NCBI GenBank assembly: GCA_964468125.1
Contig: CAYXVF010000073.1
Coordinates: forward strand, 1 to 31,154
Direction of reading: 5' to 3'
Origin: CAYXVF01 sp964468125
GTDB taxonomy: Bacteria; Myxococcota; XYA12-FULL-58-9; CAYXVF01
DNA: 31,154 nt
Below the pieces are notes generated by a model. That model was given only the letters and a program-made list of their open reading frames with translations, did no database searches and was not told the DNA's origin. The translations under genes were made by a program, and so were the position numbers. Below are positions 23,477 to 31,154 of this stretch, in pieces. Each line of letters starts with the position of its first letter. The first letter of the stretch is position 1.

Positions 23477-24262
23477 ATGCTCGCAATCCGGCAATACGGC
23501 GTCCTGTCGGCGGTGGATACCGCGTTCTGGGTATTTCGCCGGCACTTTCAGCTCCTCGCTATCCTCGGCGCGCTGATCGGCTCGGTCAATATCGCCTTTG
23601 GCTTGGTGTCGCTCTACTTCGGTCCCGACCCGGCGCTGGTCGAAAGCGAGGACCCGAGAGTCATCCTGCTCGCCTACGGAGAAAAAGCGGGCCTCATTCT
23701 CGGCACGATGGTCGTGGGCCTTCTGGTCGGCGCGTTTGGCACCGCGGCGGCGACGCGAATCGCGACCCGACTCGTCTTGGGGGAGGAGGCGAGCCTCGCT
23801 GATGCGATCCGCGTCGCTGCCTCGCGTTTTCTGTCGGTCTTGGGCGCGACTTTGATCTCATCGCTAGCGGGTGGACTGGGTCTCGTGCTCTTGGTGATCC
23901 CTGGGATCTACATCCTGCTCGGCTTTGCCTTCGTCGCCCCGGTGATCATCGCCGAGGGGACGAGCGCGACCGAATCCCTCGGCCGAAGCTGGCGCCTGGC
24001 GAAGAGGCAGCGGATGAAGCTCTTGGGGGCCTTCCTTTTGGTCGTGGTCGTTCTAGGGTCGCTAGCGATCGGGGTGGAGGTGCTTCTGCGCGCGGTCTTC
24101 TCCGTGGAGGATCTGTTCACCCTGCAGCTCGCTCAGACAATCGTGAGCGGTCTGCTGAACGCGGTGCTCTCTCCGATCTACTACTTGGTCGTCGTGCTGT
24201 TCTATTTCAGCGCACGAGTCGAGCACGAGGCCTTTGATGTGCAGAAGCTGACGGAGGCCTGA
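23477..24262 (+). CDS. Polytopic membrane protein (YciC/DUF975-like)
   Basis: The 261-residue protein has about six hydrophobic segments (near 25-47, 70-95, 115-135, 137-160, 182-205 and 225-248). It resembles the loosely defined group of GlpQ-membrane-domain / YciC / DUF975-like proteins: FWVFRRHFQLLAILG at the start, IPGIYILLGFAFVAPVIIAEG in the middle, then ESLGRSWRLAKRQRMKL. No enzymatic residues are recognisable. It opens the plus-strand series leading to MoxR and DUF58 and is followed after 1 nt by the DUF4129-like gene. A membrane-assembly or transport accessory role is a guess from context. Confidence 0.8.
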   Translation: MLAIRQYGVLSAVDTAFWVFRRHFQLLAILGALIGSVNIAFGLVSLYFGPDPALVESEDPRVILLAYGEKAGLILGTMVVGLLVGAFGTAAATRIATRLVLGEEASLADAIRVAASRFLSVLGATLISSLAGGLGLVLLVIPGIYILLGFAFVAPVIIAEGTSATESLGRSWRLAKRQRMKLLGAFLLVVVVLGSLAIGVEVLLRAVFSVEDLFTLQLAQTIVSGLLNAVLSPIYYLVVVLFYFSARVEHEAFDVQKLTEA

Positions 24263-24263
24263 G

Positions 24264-24830
24264 GTGGAGCCACAGCCGCTCACAGCCGAAGACGCGCGCG
24301 CGGCCCTCGACACCATCGCGGCGAGTCCACCGTTCGTAGCCGACCCCTTTGGGGTGGATGCCTTCGGTGAGTCGATGCGTCATCTGCAGAAGTTGATCGG
24401 CTCCCTCTATCTCAGCGACCCGGTGATGTTCTGGGGCGTGGTGACGGGATTGAGCGCCCTCGCCGCCGGTCTCGTGGTTCACATCGTCTGGAGTCTGTGG
24501 GTGCTCTATCGCTCGGTCGCCCATAGGGCGGAGACAGCGATGGAAGGCCCCGGGCAGCGCGACTATTTCGCCGAGGCCCAACGGGCGCGAGCGGAGGGAA
24601 AGAACGCCAGAGCGATTCAGCTGTGCTGGTTCGCTCTGTGCACCCGACTGGCGGTGCCCTTGAGTGACACCCCCGGGCGTCAGGCCAAACGGATGGCGAG
24701 ACGCGGCGAGGCCGAAAAGCTTAGTACCCTCCGCCTCCTTTACGAGCGCGCCCTCTACTCCGGGACGAGTCCGGACGACGAAGCGGTCCGACAGGTTTTC
24801 GACTTGGCGAAGGACGCGGGATTGCGGTGA
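24264..24830 (+). CDS. DUF4129-like membrane protein
   Basis: The 188-residue protein has a single membrane helix (about 51-83, DPVMFWGVVTGLSALAAGLV onward) and a C-terminal cytoplasmic domain with helices and the DUF4129-type ending LRLLYERALYSGTSPDDEAV. That module commonly accompanies MoxR, DUF58 and DUF4350 genes. It starts with GTG at 24264, preceded at a normal distance by GGAGG inside the end of the previous gene. Its stop overlaps the next gene's GTG (GTGA). The function is unknown; a complex with the neighbouring membrane proteins is likely. Confidence 0.78.
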   Translation: MEPQPLTAEDARAALDTIAASPPFVADPFGVDAFGESMRHLQKLIGSLYLSDPVMFWGVVTGLSALAAGLVVHIVWSLWVLYRSVAHRAETAMEGPGQRDYFAEAQRARAEGKNARAIQLCWFALCTRLAVPLSDTPGRQAKRMARRGEAEKLSTLRLLYERALYSGTSPDDEAVRQVFDLAKDAGLR

Positions 24831-25813
24831 GGAGGATGCTCGGCTTTGTCGCTGTCGTCGGCGGTTGGATTCTGGTGGGAGCGCTTCTGTTGCTCTTTGC
24901 ACCCCAGGATCGCGCCCTCGACCCGGACCAAGCCGCTTTCAGCTATGGCGCGAAGCGAACGACTTTTTCGTCGTCCTCCGCGGGCATCCTGGCGTTTTTT
25001 CGATTGCTCCAACGCGCTGGATTCGAGTGCGAGCGCCTCGGCGATTTCTCGTTGCCGGAGACGGGCGTGCTCTTCATTCTTGAGCCTGAGATCTGGCTGA
25101 ACGAAACGGAAGTCGCGGAGCTGCTCGCTTGGGTTCGAGCGGGCGGAAGCCTGGTTTATGCTCCGCCGCGATTTCACGCTACGACGAAGGAAGAGGGCGA
25201 GGTCATCGAGATCGAGCTGGAGGATCCACTCCTGGCACAGATCCACCTCGCACCCGCGACAGCGCTGGGGGCGGGGGTCGAGCTCGCGCGTTTGGGTTCG
25301 GGCCGGATCACGGTCATCGAGTCCGGCGGTGCTCGGCTCGCCAATCAGACCCTCTTCGACTCAGGGATCGCGTCCGAGCTCGGCTGGATCAATGCAGCGC
25401 TCGCGGGGCACGAGAAGGTCTTCTTTGATGAGGCACGCGCAGGCGCGATGTTGCGCGGGGGGCTCTTCACGCTCTTGATGAGCGGGCGCTACCGGGAGCC
25501 GGTGGTGCTCTCGCTGCTCGTCATCGCGCTGGCCTTTTGGAGCGCGTATCGCCGCGACCGGCCGGTGCTCGCACGCTCCGACCAGGCTCGGGAAGACGGT
25601 GAGCGCGAGCACCTGCACGCGCTCGCTCGGTCGATGCAGGACGATGGGCGCAGCGAGCTCGCAAGAAGTGCGTTGCTTCGAGGTGCGACCCGCCGCGCGA
25701 GCACGAGAGCGCAGGCGCTCGAGGAGATCGAACGATTGCGCTCAGCGGCGACCGACGTGACAGGCCTCGCTGCCGGCCTTCGTCGACTCGAGCGCGAAGT
25801 GAGGATGGGGTGA
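24827..25813 (+). CDS. DUF4350-like membrane protein
   Basis: The 328-residue protein has an N-terminal membrane helix (about 5-25), a large extracytoplasmic domain, a second helix (about 223-242, EPVVLSLLVIALAFWSAY) and a cytoplasmic tail with a helical Arg-rich end. FSYGAKRTTFSSSSAGILAF, ELLAWVRAGGSLVYAPP and GKGSG-like turns fit the DUF4350 fold, which resembles a class I glutamine amidotransferase-like domain without catalytic residues. It is the usual partner of MoxR-DUF58 genes. The start is ambiguous: GTG 24827 overlaps the previous stop, while ATG 24836 has GAGGAGG directly against it. I keep the GTG. Confidence 0.82.
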   Translation: MRRMLGFVAVVGGWILVGALLLLFAPQDRALDPDQAAFSYGAKRTTFSSSSAGILAFFRLLQRAGFECERLGDFSLPETGVLFILEPEIWLNETEVAELLAWVRAGGSLVYAPPRFHATTKEEGEVIEIELEDPLLAQIHLAPATALGAGVELARLGSGRITVIESGGARLANQTLFDSGIASELGWINAALAGHEKVFFDEARAGAMLRGGLFTLLMSGRYREPVVLSLLVIALAFWSAYRRDRPVLARSDQAREDGEREHLHALARSMQDDGRSELARSALLRGATRRASTRAQALEEIERLRSAATDVTGLAAGLRRLEREVRMG

Positions 25814-26772
25814 TGCAGGGAATGGAAGTTGGAAGCTGGATCCGTGAACGGCTCGAACGTGACGTCGTCGGGCAAGCGGATGTCATCGAGCGCATCATCG
25901 CCTGCGTGGGCGCACGGGCTCACCTGCTGCTCGAAGGGCCGCCTGGGGTCGCCAAGACCCTCGTCGCCAACGAGGTCGCCTCCGCGCTCGGCTTGGACTT
26001 CAAACGGGTCCAGATGACGCCGGATCTCATGCCGGGCGATCTCCTCGGTACGAGCGTCTGGTTGCCGAATGAGGGGCGATTCGAGTTCCGAAGGGGACCC
26101 GTATTTACCCATGTGCTCCTCGCCGACGAGATCAATCGAGCGCCTCCGAAGACCCAGGCAGCGCTTCTGCAGGCGATGCAAGAACACCGCGTAACACTCG
26201 ATGGCGTCGAGCACGATCTCGGCAGGGATTTCTGGGTCGTGGCAACGCAGAACCCGCTCGACCAGGAGGGAACCTATCCGCTCCCGGAGTCGCAGCTGGA
26301 CCGTTTCGCCCTGCGGGTGGTGGTGTCCTATCCCGAGGCCGGCGACGAGCTCGAGGTCCTCACGCGCCACCAGAATCTCGGCGACGCGCTCGAACGGGCG
26401 CATCTGGAAAAACGAGAGTCTTTGCCCCCGGACGCCCTCCACCGCTTTCAAGACGCGGTGCGTGCCGTTCACGTCGCTGAGCCCGTGCTCGCCTACATTC
26501 ACCAGTCCGTCCGCCTGACCCGCACGCAATCGGAGCTCGTTCACGGCGCGGGACCTCGCGCGGCGTTGGCATTGCTCGACGTGTGTCGGGCGCTCGCAGT
26601 GGTCCGAGGGCGTGACTTTCTCGTCCCGGATGATGTGCGAGACCTCTATGTTTCCTGCGTCGCGCACCGGGTGAAACTCTCCCCGGAGGCGATGGTCACC
26701 GGTGTGACGGTCTATGAAGTTTTGGAAAGAATCCTTCGCGGCGTGCCCGTCCCCGAGGTCCGCTCGTCGTGA
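25813..26772 (+). CDS. MoxR-family AAA+ ATPase
   Basis: The protein is 319 residues from ATG 25813, whose A is shared with the upstream TGA (TGATG); a GTG one codon earlier is possible. It has Walker A GPPGVAKT (42-49), Walker B VLLADEINRA (101-110), LLQAMQEHRVTLDG, and sensor-1 VVATQNPLDQEGTYPLPESQLDRF, quoted as VVATQNP and LPESQLDRF, plus a C-terminal lid. MoxR ATPases act as chaperones for assembly or metal insertion of complexes that include VWA or DUF58 partners. The DUF58 gene directly downstream overlaps it by 4 nt (GTGA), the classic pairing. Confidence 0.94.
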   Translation: MQGMEVGSWIRERLERDVVGQADVIERIIACVGARAHLLLEGPPGVAKTLVANEVASALGLDFKRVQMTPDLMPGDLLGTSVWLPNEGRFEFRRGPVFTHVLLADEINRAPPKTQAALLQAMQEHRVTLDGVEHDLGRDFWVVATQNPLDQEGTYPLPESQLDRFALRVVVSYPEAGDELEVLTRHQNLGDALERAHLEKRESLPPDALHRFQDAVRAVHVAEPVLAYIHQSVRLTRTQSELVHGAGPRAALALLDVCRALAVVRGRDFLVPDDVRDLYVSCVAHRVKLSPEAMVTGVTVYEVLERILRGVPVPEVRSS

Positions 26773-28016
26773 CGCCTGCGCGGAGGCTGATCGCGCTACT
26801 GACGGTCTTGGCAGTAGGGGCCTTCGTCCTCACGCCCTGGACGGGCTTTCTCCCGATCGTCGTCGGGTTTCTGACGATCTGCGCGCTTGCTCTCTGGGAT
26901 GGATGGCGACTCTGGACTCGGACTCGACCGAATCCTGGGTGGAGTGCGCCGTCGATCGTCAACCTGCGGAGACCGGCGAAGGTCGAGCTCGTTCTGGCGA
27001 CGGGGGTGGACGCGCTGCTCGCCGCACCGGAAGGTCTGGGGGGCAATCTCTCGGTGCTCGACGGAACCGCCACTCTGCATCCGCGGAAACGAGGTGTCTG
27101 GCCCCTTGGGGAGCTCTGGTGTTTCGAGACGAGCGCCCTGCGCTTTTGGCGTCGCCGAACCGCCGTGTCGCTCGATACGTCCATCGAGGTCTGGCCCGAC
27201 CTGATCGAAGAGGCCGAAAGCGCGGGCATGCGCGACCGTGGGGATGGCTCGGCGGTGAAGCGTGGAAGCACGCAAAGCTCGCTGGAGCTTCGGGGGCTTC
27301 GTCCCTTCATGAGTGGTGACGACCCCCGACACGTCGATTGGAAGGCAACCGCGCGCCACATGCACCCGGTGGTACGCGAGTGGGAACCGGAGCGCCGCCG
27401 CTCGGTGATCTTCGCCCTCGATGCGGGCCGTATGATGTGGCCCCGGCACCGTGGCGAGAGCAAGTTCGATGCGAGCCTGAGGGCGGTGGCCCGTGTCGCG
27501 CTCGCCGCCGGTGCCAACGGCGACCGGGTGGGAGCGCTCGTCTTTGACGACGCCGCGGTACGCTTCGTTCCGCCTCTCAGTGGTCGAGGGCAGGCGTTCC
27601 AGCTCTTGCGGGGTTTGAATGACCTGCAGCCCACGCTCATCGCGAGCGATTTTCGCGCCGCCGTCCCCTATCTCTTGAGCCATCAGCGTCGTGCGTTGGT
27701 GATCGTGATGACAGACCTGTCTGACCCGGACGAGGCCCTCGAGCTCTCGGAAGCGAGCCGTGAGTTGCTTCGGACCCATCTTCCCTTTGCGCTGCTCGTG
27801 CGTGACCCGACGGCGGAGGAGCAGCTCGTGCGACCGGTGCGGACAGAACGCGACGCCTACATCCGGGCGGCAGCGGAGTTGGTGCTCGAAGACCGGGAGG
27901 AGGCGCTGTCGCGCCTTCTAGCGCACGGCGTAGATGCTCTGGAGGCGCCGATGGACCGTCTCGGCGCTCGAGCGCTCAATCTCTATCTCCGCGCGCGGGA
28001 GCGGGCGGCGTGGTGA
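26769..28016 (+). CDS. DUF58 protein (VWA-like MoxR partner)
   Basis: The 415-residue protein has two N-terminal membrane helices (about 7-22 and 27-43), a beta-rich region, and the DUF58 signature LRGLRPFMSGDDPRHVDWKA (174-193). It is followed by a VWA-like core beginning IFALDAGRMMW (214-224), where the metal-site motif is DAGRM instead of DxSxS. DUF58 proteins are usual clients or partners of MoxR ATPases. It starts with GTG 26769, overlapping the MoxR stop. The cluster resembles MoxR-DUF58-SpoIIM-RDD neighbourhoods of actinobacteria; in other bacteria such sets have been linked to envelope and stress phenotypes. Its exact task here is unknown. Confidence 0.93.
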   Translation: MTPARRLIALLTVLAVGAFVLTPWTGFLPIVVGFLTICALALWDGWRLWTRTRPNPGWSAPSIVNLRRPAKVELVLATGVDALLAAPEGLGGNLSVLDGTATLHPRKRGVWPLGELWCFETSALRFWRRRTAVSLDTSIEVWPDLIEEAESAGMRDRGDGSAVKRGSTQSSLELRGLRPFMSGDDPRHVDWKATARHMHPVVREWEPERRRSVIFALDAGRMMWPRHRGESKFDASLRAVARVALAAGANGDRVGALVFDDAAVRFVPPLSGRGQAFQLLRGLNDLQPTLIASDFRAAVPYLLSHQRRALVIVMTDLSDPDEALELSEASRELLRTHLPFALLVRDPTAEEQLVRPVRTERDAYIRAAAELVLEDREEALSRLLAHGVDALEAPMDRLGARALNLYLRARERAAW

Positions 28017-28033
28017 GCCTCGCTTTGTATGGG

Positions 28034-28045
28034 GACCCCGGGGTC
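28034..28045. promoter_or_regulatory. Perfect 12-bp palindrome before the M1 peptidase gene
   Basis: GACCCCGGGGTC is self-complementary and sits in the 44 nt between the DUF58 stop and the peptidase GTG. It could be an operator or simply a GC-rich chance palindrome. Confidence 0.25.
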
Positions 28046-28060
28046 TGCTATCGCTCTGCT

Positions 28061-30802
28061 GTGATTCGTCGTGGCCTGCTGATTCTGTCGTTGGTGCTCG
28101 GGGCGCTGCTCCTCTCCTGTGCGAGCAGACGGGTGCTTCCCAAGACCGGGACCGATCCGCTGTTGCGCGAGCGCCCAGACAACACCCCGGTCGATGACGA
28201 GGCCCCACTCGGGAAGCTACCCGAGGACGTCATTCCTCTCGAATACGACCTCAACCTCACCGTCGATCCGAGCAAAGAAACGTTCTCCGGGTTCGCGGCG
28301 ATCGGCGTGCGTCTCACCCGCCCGCGCTCGCACATGTGGCTCCACGGCATGGGGCTGCAGGTGAAACAGGCTCAGGTCACTCTGGCCGACGGCAGCACGC
28401 GTCGGGTGAGCTACCAACAGCTGACGCCGAGCGGCGTGGTTCGGCTCTCCTTTCGTTCGGAGCTCGAGCCCCAGAAGATTCGCCTGGTGATCGGCTACGA
28501 CGCGGAGATCGGTACGTCCTTGGAGGGGCTCTATCGCGTCGAAGACGACGGGCGTGCCTACGTGTTCACCCAGCTCGAAGCGACGCACGCCCGCCGCGTG
28601 TTTCCCTGCTTCGATGAGCCGCGCTTCAAGACCCCTTTTCGTCTCACCCTCACCGTACCTGCGGAGATGGAAGCGATCTCCACCACGAGCGTCGAGGCGC
28701 AGCGCCTGAGCTCCGACGGGAGCGTTCGAACGCTCGCCTTTCGGGAGACGGAGAAGCTTCCGACCTATTTGCTCGCGTTGGCGGTCGGGCGCTTCGACGT
28801 GGTGGAGGCGGAGATCCCACCGAACAGGCTCCGAGAGCGCTCGGTACCGCTGCGTGGTGTAGCGGTCGCGGGCAAGGGAGAACGCCTTCTCCATGCGCTC
28901 GAAACCACGGGCGCGCTTCTCGAAGCCCTCGAGACGTACGTCGCGCTTCCCTATCCCTACGAAAAGATCGACGTCGTGGCGGTGCCCGATTTCAGCGGCG
29001 GCGCCATGGAAAATGTTGGTGTGATCACTTTTGCCGAGCGTCTGCTCCTCCTAGACCCGAAGCGCGCCTCCGCGGAGGAGCGTTTTTCTCTCGAGCGGGT
29101 GATGGCTCACGAGCTCGCCCACCAATGGTTTGGCAATCTCGTGACCCACCGCTGGTGGAACGATCTTTGGTTGAATGAATCCTTCGCGACATGGATGGCG
29201 GCGCGGGTGCTCTCCGAGTGGCATCCCGAGCTCGGCGCCGAACGCCATCTGATGCGCAGTGCGCAACGCGCAATGGGGAGCGATAGTCTCGCATCAGCGC
29301 GAGCGGTCCGTGAGCCGGTTTGGAGCTTTCAAGACATCGAAGGCGCCTTCGATGCGCTCACCTACCACAAGGGCGGCGCTTTGCTCTCTATGTTCGAGGC
29401 GTACCTCGGCGAGGAGCGTTTCCAGGCCGCCGTGCGCGCCTATCTGGGACGCTTTCCTCACGGCACTGCGACGGCAGAAGACTTCATCGAGGCGCTCGCC
29501 GCAGAGAGTGACGAGCAAGTCGCAGCGGCCTTCTTCGGCTTTCTGACGCAACCCGGAGTTCCGACGCTCGCCGGCCGACTCCTGTGTGAGGGAGAGGTGG
29601 GACGCTTCGACCTGCGGCAGTCGCGCTACGTGCCCCTCGGCTCGCGGGTGAGTGCGGACGCGCAGTGGGACATTCCGCTCTGCATCGAGACCTCGGCTGC
29701 GGGCGAAAGGAAGACGACATGCCGGCTGATGACGGCGCGCGAGCTGAGCTTTGAGCTCGACCGGTGCCCGGACTGGGTCATGCCAAACGCCGGAGGCAGG
29801 GGCTATTTCCGCTTCACATTGGAAGACGCGTCCTGGCGCGCGGTGCTCGATGCGGCCCGTGCGGGGGTGCTCACGGTTCGCGGACGCATGGCTCTCGTCG
29901 ACGCGTTGCATGCGAGCGCTGACGCCGGAGAGCTGCCCCTTCCCGCCTTCTTCGATGCGATCAAGACTTTGAGTGGCGATCCCGACCGTCACGTGCTCGA
30001 GCTGCTCATCGGTGCGATCCGTGAAGCGCGTCTGCAATGGGTGGGGATGCGTGGGGGGGTCGAGCGCTACGCACGGACGACACTCGGTCCTCGCGCGCGC
30101 GCTGTTGGTCTCGAGGGGAAAGTGGGTGAGGCGCCGGAGCTGCAACGCCTCCGGGCGGTGTTGCACGAAGCGATGGTGTTCGTCGCCCGGGATCCCCGGA
30201 TTCGGAAAGAGGCGAGCGCGCGCGGCCTGGCACTGATAGGCAAAGAACACGTGACCGTCACGGCGACAACGAGTGAGCTCGCGGCGACCTGGCTCGGCGC
30301 TGCGGTGCAGCTGGGCGGAGGCGAAGTGATCGATCGGTTGGTGGCGATCCTCGAAGGGAGCAGCAATGCGAGCGAGCGCCGGTTGATTCTCGAGGCCCTG
30401 GGTCGCGTTGAGGAGCCTGAGCTCACAGAGCGGGTTCGGGAGCTCGCGATCAGCGACATTCTGCGCGACGATGAGCGCCTTCGACTCTTGCTCGATCTCA
30501 GCCGCGAGGTGCTCACCGCACGCGGAACCTGGTTGTGGCTCCGCACGAATTTCCGTGCGCTGGTGAAGCGTTTGCCGAGTACACACGTGGGCAGGACGCC
30601 CTTCGTTGCGCGGCGCCTGTGTAGCGAGGCGGACCTCGCAAGTATCGACGAATTCTTCTCCGGACAGATCGAGAGGTTTCCCGCCGGCGCGCGCCAGTTG
30701 AGCAGCACGCTCGAACGGGTCGAGCTGTGTATCGCCAAGACGCGCGCCCTCGAGGGCCCCGCTGAAGGCTACTTTGGTCCGGATGAGGTGGCGTTGCGCT
30801 GA
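28061..30802 (+). CDS. M1-family zinc aminopeptidase lipoprotein
   Basis: The 913-residue protein starts with a lipoprotein signal (MIRRGLLILSLVLGALLLSC, lipobox LLSC, lipidated C20), so it is probably anchored in the outer or inner membrane. The M1 core has QLEATHARRVFPCFDEP (171-187), the exopeptidase motif GGAMEN (313-318), zinc site H350-E-L-A-H354 with distal E373 (WLNESFATWM), and the later YHKGGALLSMFE, whose Tyr is the probable transition-state residue. The C-terminal helical half is long, as in ERAP/PepN-type enzymes. It should remove N-terminal residues from peptides outside the cytoplasm. I placed the start at GTG 28061, because an upstream start at 28010 would bury the signal peptide behind 17 residues. 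The 3' end overlaps the convergent gene by 34 nt. Confidence 0.93.
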   Translation: MIRRGLLILSLVLGALLLSCASRRVLPKTGTDPLLRERPDNTPVDDEAPLGKLPEDVIPLEYDLNLTVDPSKETFSGFAAIGVRLTRPRSHMWLHGMGLQVKQAQVTLADGSTRRVSYQQLTPSGVVRLSFRSELEPQKIRLVIGYDAEIGTSLEGLYRVEDDGRAYVFTQLEATHARRVFPCFDEPRFKTPFRLTLTVPAEMEAISTTSVEAQRLSSDGSVRTLAFRETEKLPTYLLALAVGRFDVVEAEIPPNRLRERSVPLRGVAVAGKGERLLHALETTGALLEALETYVALPYPYEKIDVVAVPDFSGGAMENVGVITFAERLLLLDPKRASAEERFSLERVMAHELAHQWFGNLVTHRWWNDLWLNESFATWMAARVLSEWHPELGAERHLMRSAQRAMGSDSLASARAVREPVWSFQDIEGAFDALTYHKGGALLSMFEAYLGEERFQAAVRAYLGRFPHGTATAEDFIEALAAESDEQVAAAFFGFLTQPGVPTLAGRLLCEGEVGRFDLRQSRYVPLGSRVSADAQWDIPLCIETSAAGERKTTCRLMTARELSFELDRCPDWVMPNAGGRGYFRFTLEDASWRAVLDAARAGVLTVRGRMALVDALHASADAGELPLPAFFDAIKTLSGDPDRHVLELLIGAIREARLQWVGMRGGVERYARTTLGPRARAVGLEGKVGEAPELQRLRAVLHEAMVFVARDPRIRKEASARGLALIGKEHVTVTATTSELAATWLGAAVQLGGGEVIDRLVAILEGSSNASERRLILEALGRVEEPELTERVRELAISDILRDDERLRLLLDLSREVLTARGTWLWLRTNFRALVKRLPSTHVGRTPFVARRLCSEADLASIDEFFSGQIERFPAGARQLSSTLERVELCIAKTRALEGPAEGYFGPDEVALR

Positions 30803-31154
30803 GCAGACTCGCGGCGCACCTGCGCGGCGAGCTCATCCATCAGGCGGTCGATATTCGGATCGTCGAGAACGCGGTCGCCCGCTCGAATGCGCAAACCATC
30901 TTCGGTTTCAAAGTCGACGCGGGCGACGACGTTCTGGGTCCCCGCAGCACGGGCGATGGCGGTCCAGTGGGCGAGCGCAAAAAAATCCTGGTTGCCCAAA
31001 TGGGTCCAGCTCGGTCGACCGAGCTGTGCGACCGCGAGAAATCCTTCCTCCATCAACGCTTCCACCTGTTCGAGCGTTGGCTCTGCCTGCGCATCGGCGA
31101 GGAGCTGGGCGCGCGCGTTGACAAAGATCGGATCGAGGGCCAACTGGAAGAACG
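30769..31154 (-). CDS. Unknown protein, 5' end outside window
   Basis: The frame is open from the right edge to TAG at 30769, about 128 codons seen. It reads without a stop through 31154 (FFQLALDPIFVNARAQLL), so the TTG at 31143 is probably not the real start. The visible part is acidic and helical, with ALMEEGFLAVAQLG, WTAIARAAGTQNVVARVDFE and DDPNIDRLMDELAAQVRRE. No known domain is recognised and there is no membrane segment. Its last 34 nt overlap the end of the convergent M1 peptidase gene. It could belong to an operon outside the window. Confidence 0.55.
   Translation of the reverse strand, partial: FFQLALDPIFVNARAQLLADAQAEPTLEQVEALMEEGFLAVAQLGRPSWTHLGNQDFFALAHWTAIARAAGTQNVVARVDFETEDGLRIRAGDRVLDDPNIDRLMDELAAQVRRESAQRNATSSGPK

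Noticed and set aside
29294..30586. Minus-strand open frame of 430 codons opposite the M1 peptidase
   Set aside because: Antisense to a well-supported peptidase, with repetitive His/Arg-rich sequence and no start signal.

Overview
The window is about 31 kb of dense, GC-rich bacterial chromosome (roughly two-thirds GC by eye), with 26 protein genes and one pseudogene. I see no tRNA, rRNA, CRISPR array or insertion sequence. Several features suggest a Myxococcota-like (former Deltaproteobacteria) organism: a sigma54 activator with a receiver domain and an LRFNQxGLKVRxL-type C-terminus, secreted VIT/VWA and beta-propeller proteins, a PEGA-like protein, a lipoprotein M1 peptidase and an AtuC/AtuD-like acyl-CoA carboxylation cluster. 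This taxonomic call is an inference.

Region A (1-7381, minus strand) is a compact five-gene operon. In transcription order it encodes a secreted VIT+VWA protein, a secreted beta-propeller protein, a 150-residue helical protein with an HDLAKY motif, a receiver-AAA+ sigma54 activator and an exported TPR protein that runs off the left edge. The first three junctions are ATGA stop/start overlaps and the fourth gap is 4 nt. A good sigma54 promoter match (7365-7381, correct GG-to-GC spacing) lies about 50 nt upstream of the first gene. The operon therefore carries both a sigma54 promoter and its likely activator, plus two extracytoplasmic proteins with binding folds. This is my best candidate for an undescribed system.

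Region B (7382-10109) holds a regulatory-looking gap of about 410 nt with palindromes, an orphan TolC-family outer-membrane channel (plus), and a membrane-anchored C39/papain-like cysteine peptidase candidate (minus).

Region C (10224-17907, plus) is a catabolic operon: PECR/DECR-like SDR, biotin-dependent carboxylase beta subunit (AtuC/LiuB type), acyl-CoA dehydrogenase (AtuD type), biotin carboxylase-BCCP alpha subunit, a beta-keto acid cleavage enzyme (BKACE/DUF849), an HSDL2-like SDR, and a translationally coupled Cys-rich PEGA-like membrane protein. It resembles the acyclic-terpene (Atu) or leucine (Liu) pathways, but the usual glutaconyl-CoA hydratase and HMG-CoA-type lyase are absent from the window.

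Region D (17987-20979, plus) encodes a HerA/DUF853-like ATPase with a coiled-coil tail and an FHA-domain protein. Behind them, on the minus strand, is a decayed response-regulator receiver (20989-21178) left between the FHA gene and the next operon.

Region E (21177-28016) is a divergent membrane/MoxR cluster. The minus-strand genes encode RDD, SpoIIM and FAA-hydrolase proteins. The plus-strand genes encode a polytopic membrane protein, a DUF4129-like protein, a DUF4350-like protein, a MoxR ATPase and a DUF58 protein. Most junctions overlap or nearly touch. The arrangement resembles the MoxR-DUF58-SpoIIM-RDD neighbourhoods known from actinobacteria. A lipoprotein M1 metallopeptidase (28061-30802) follows, and a convergent partial gene enters from the right edge.
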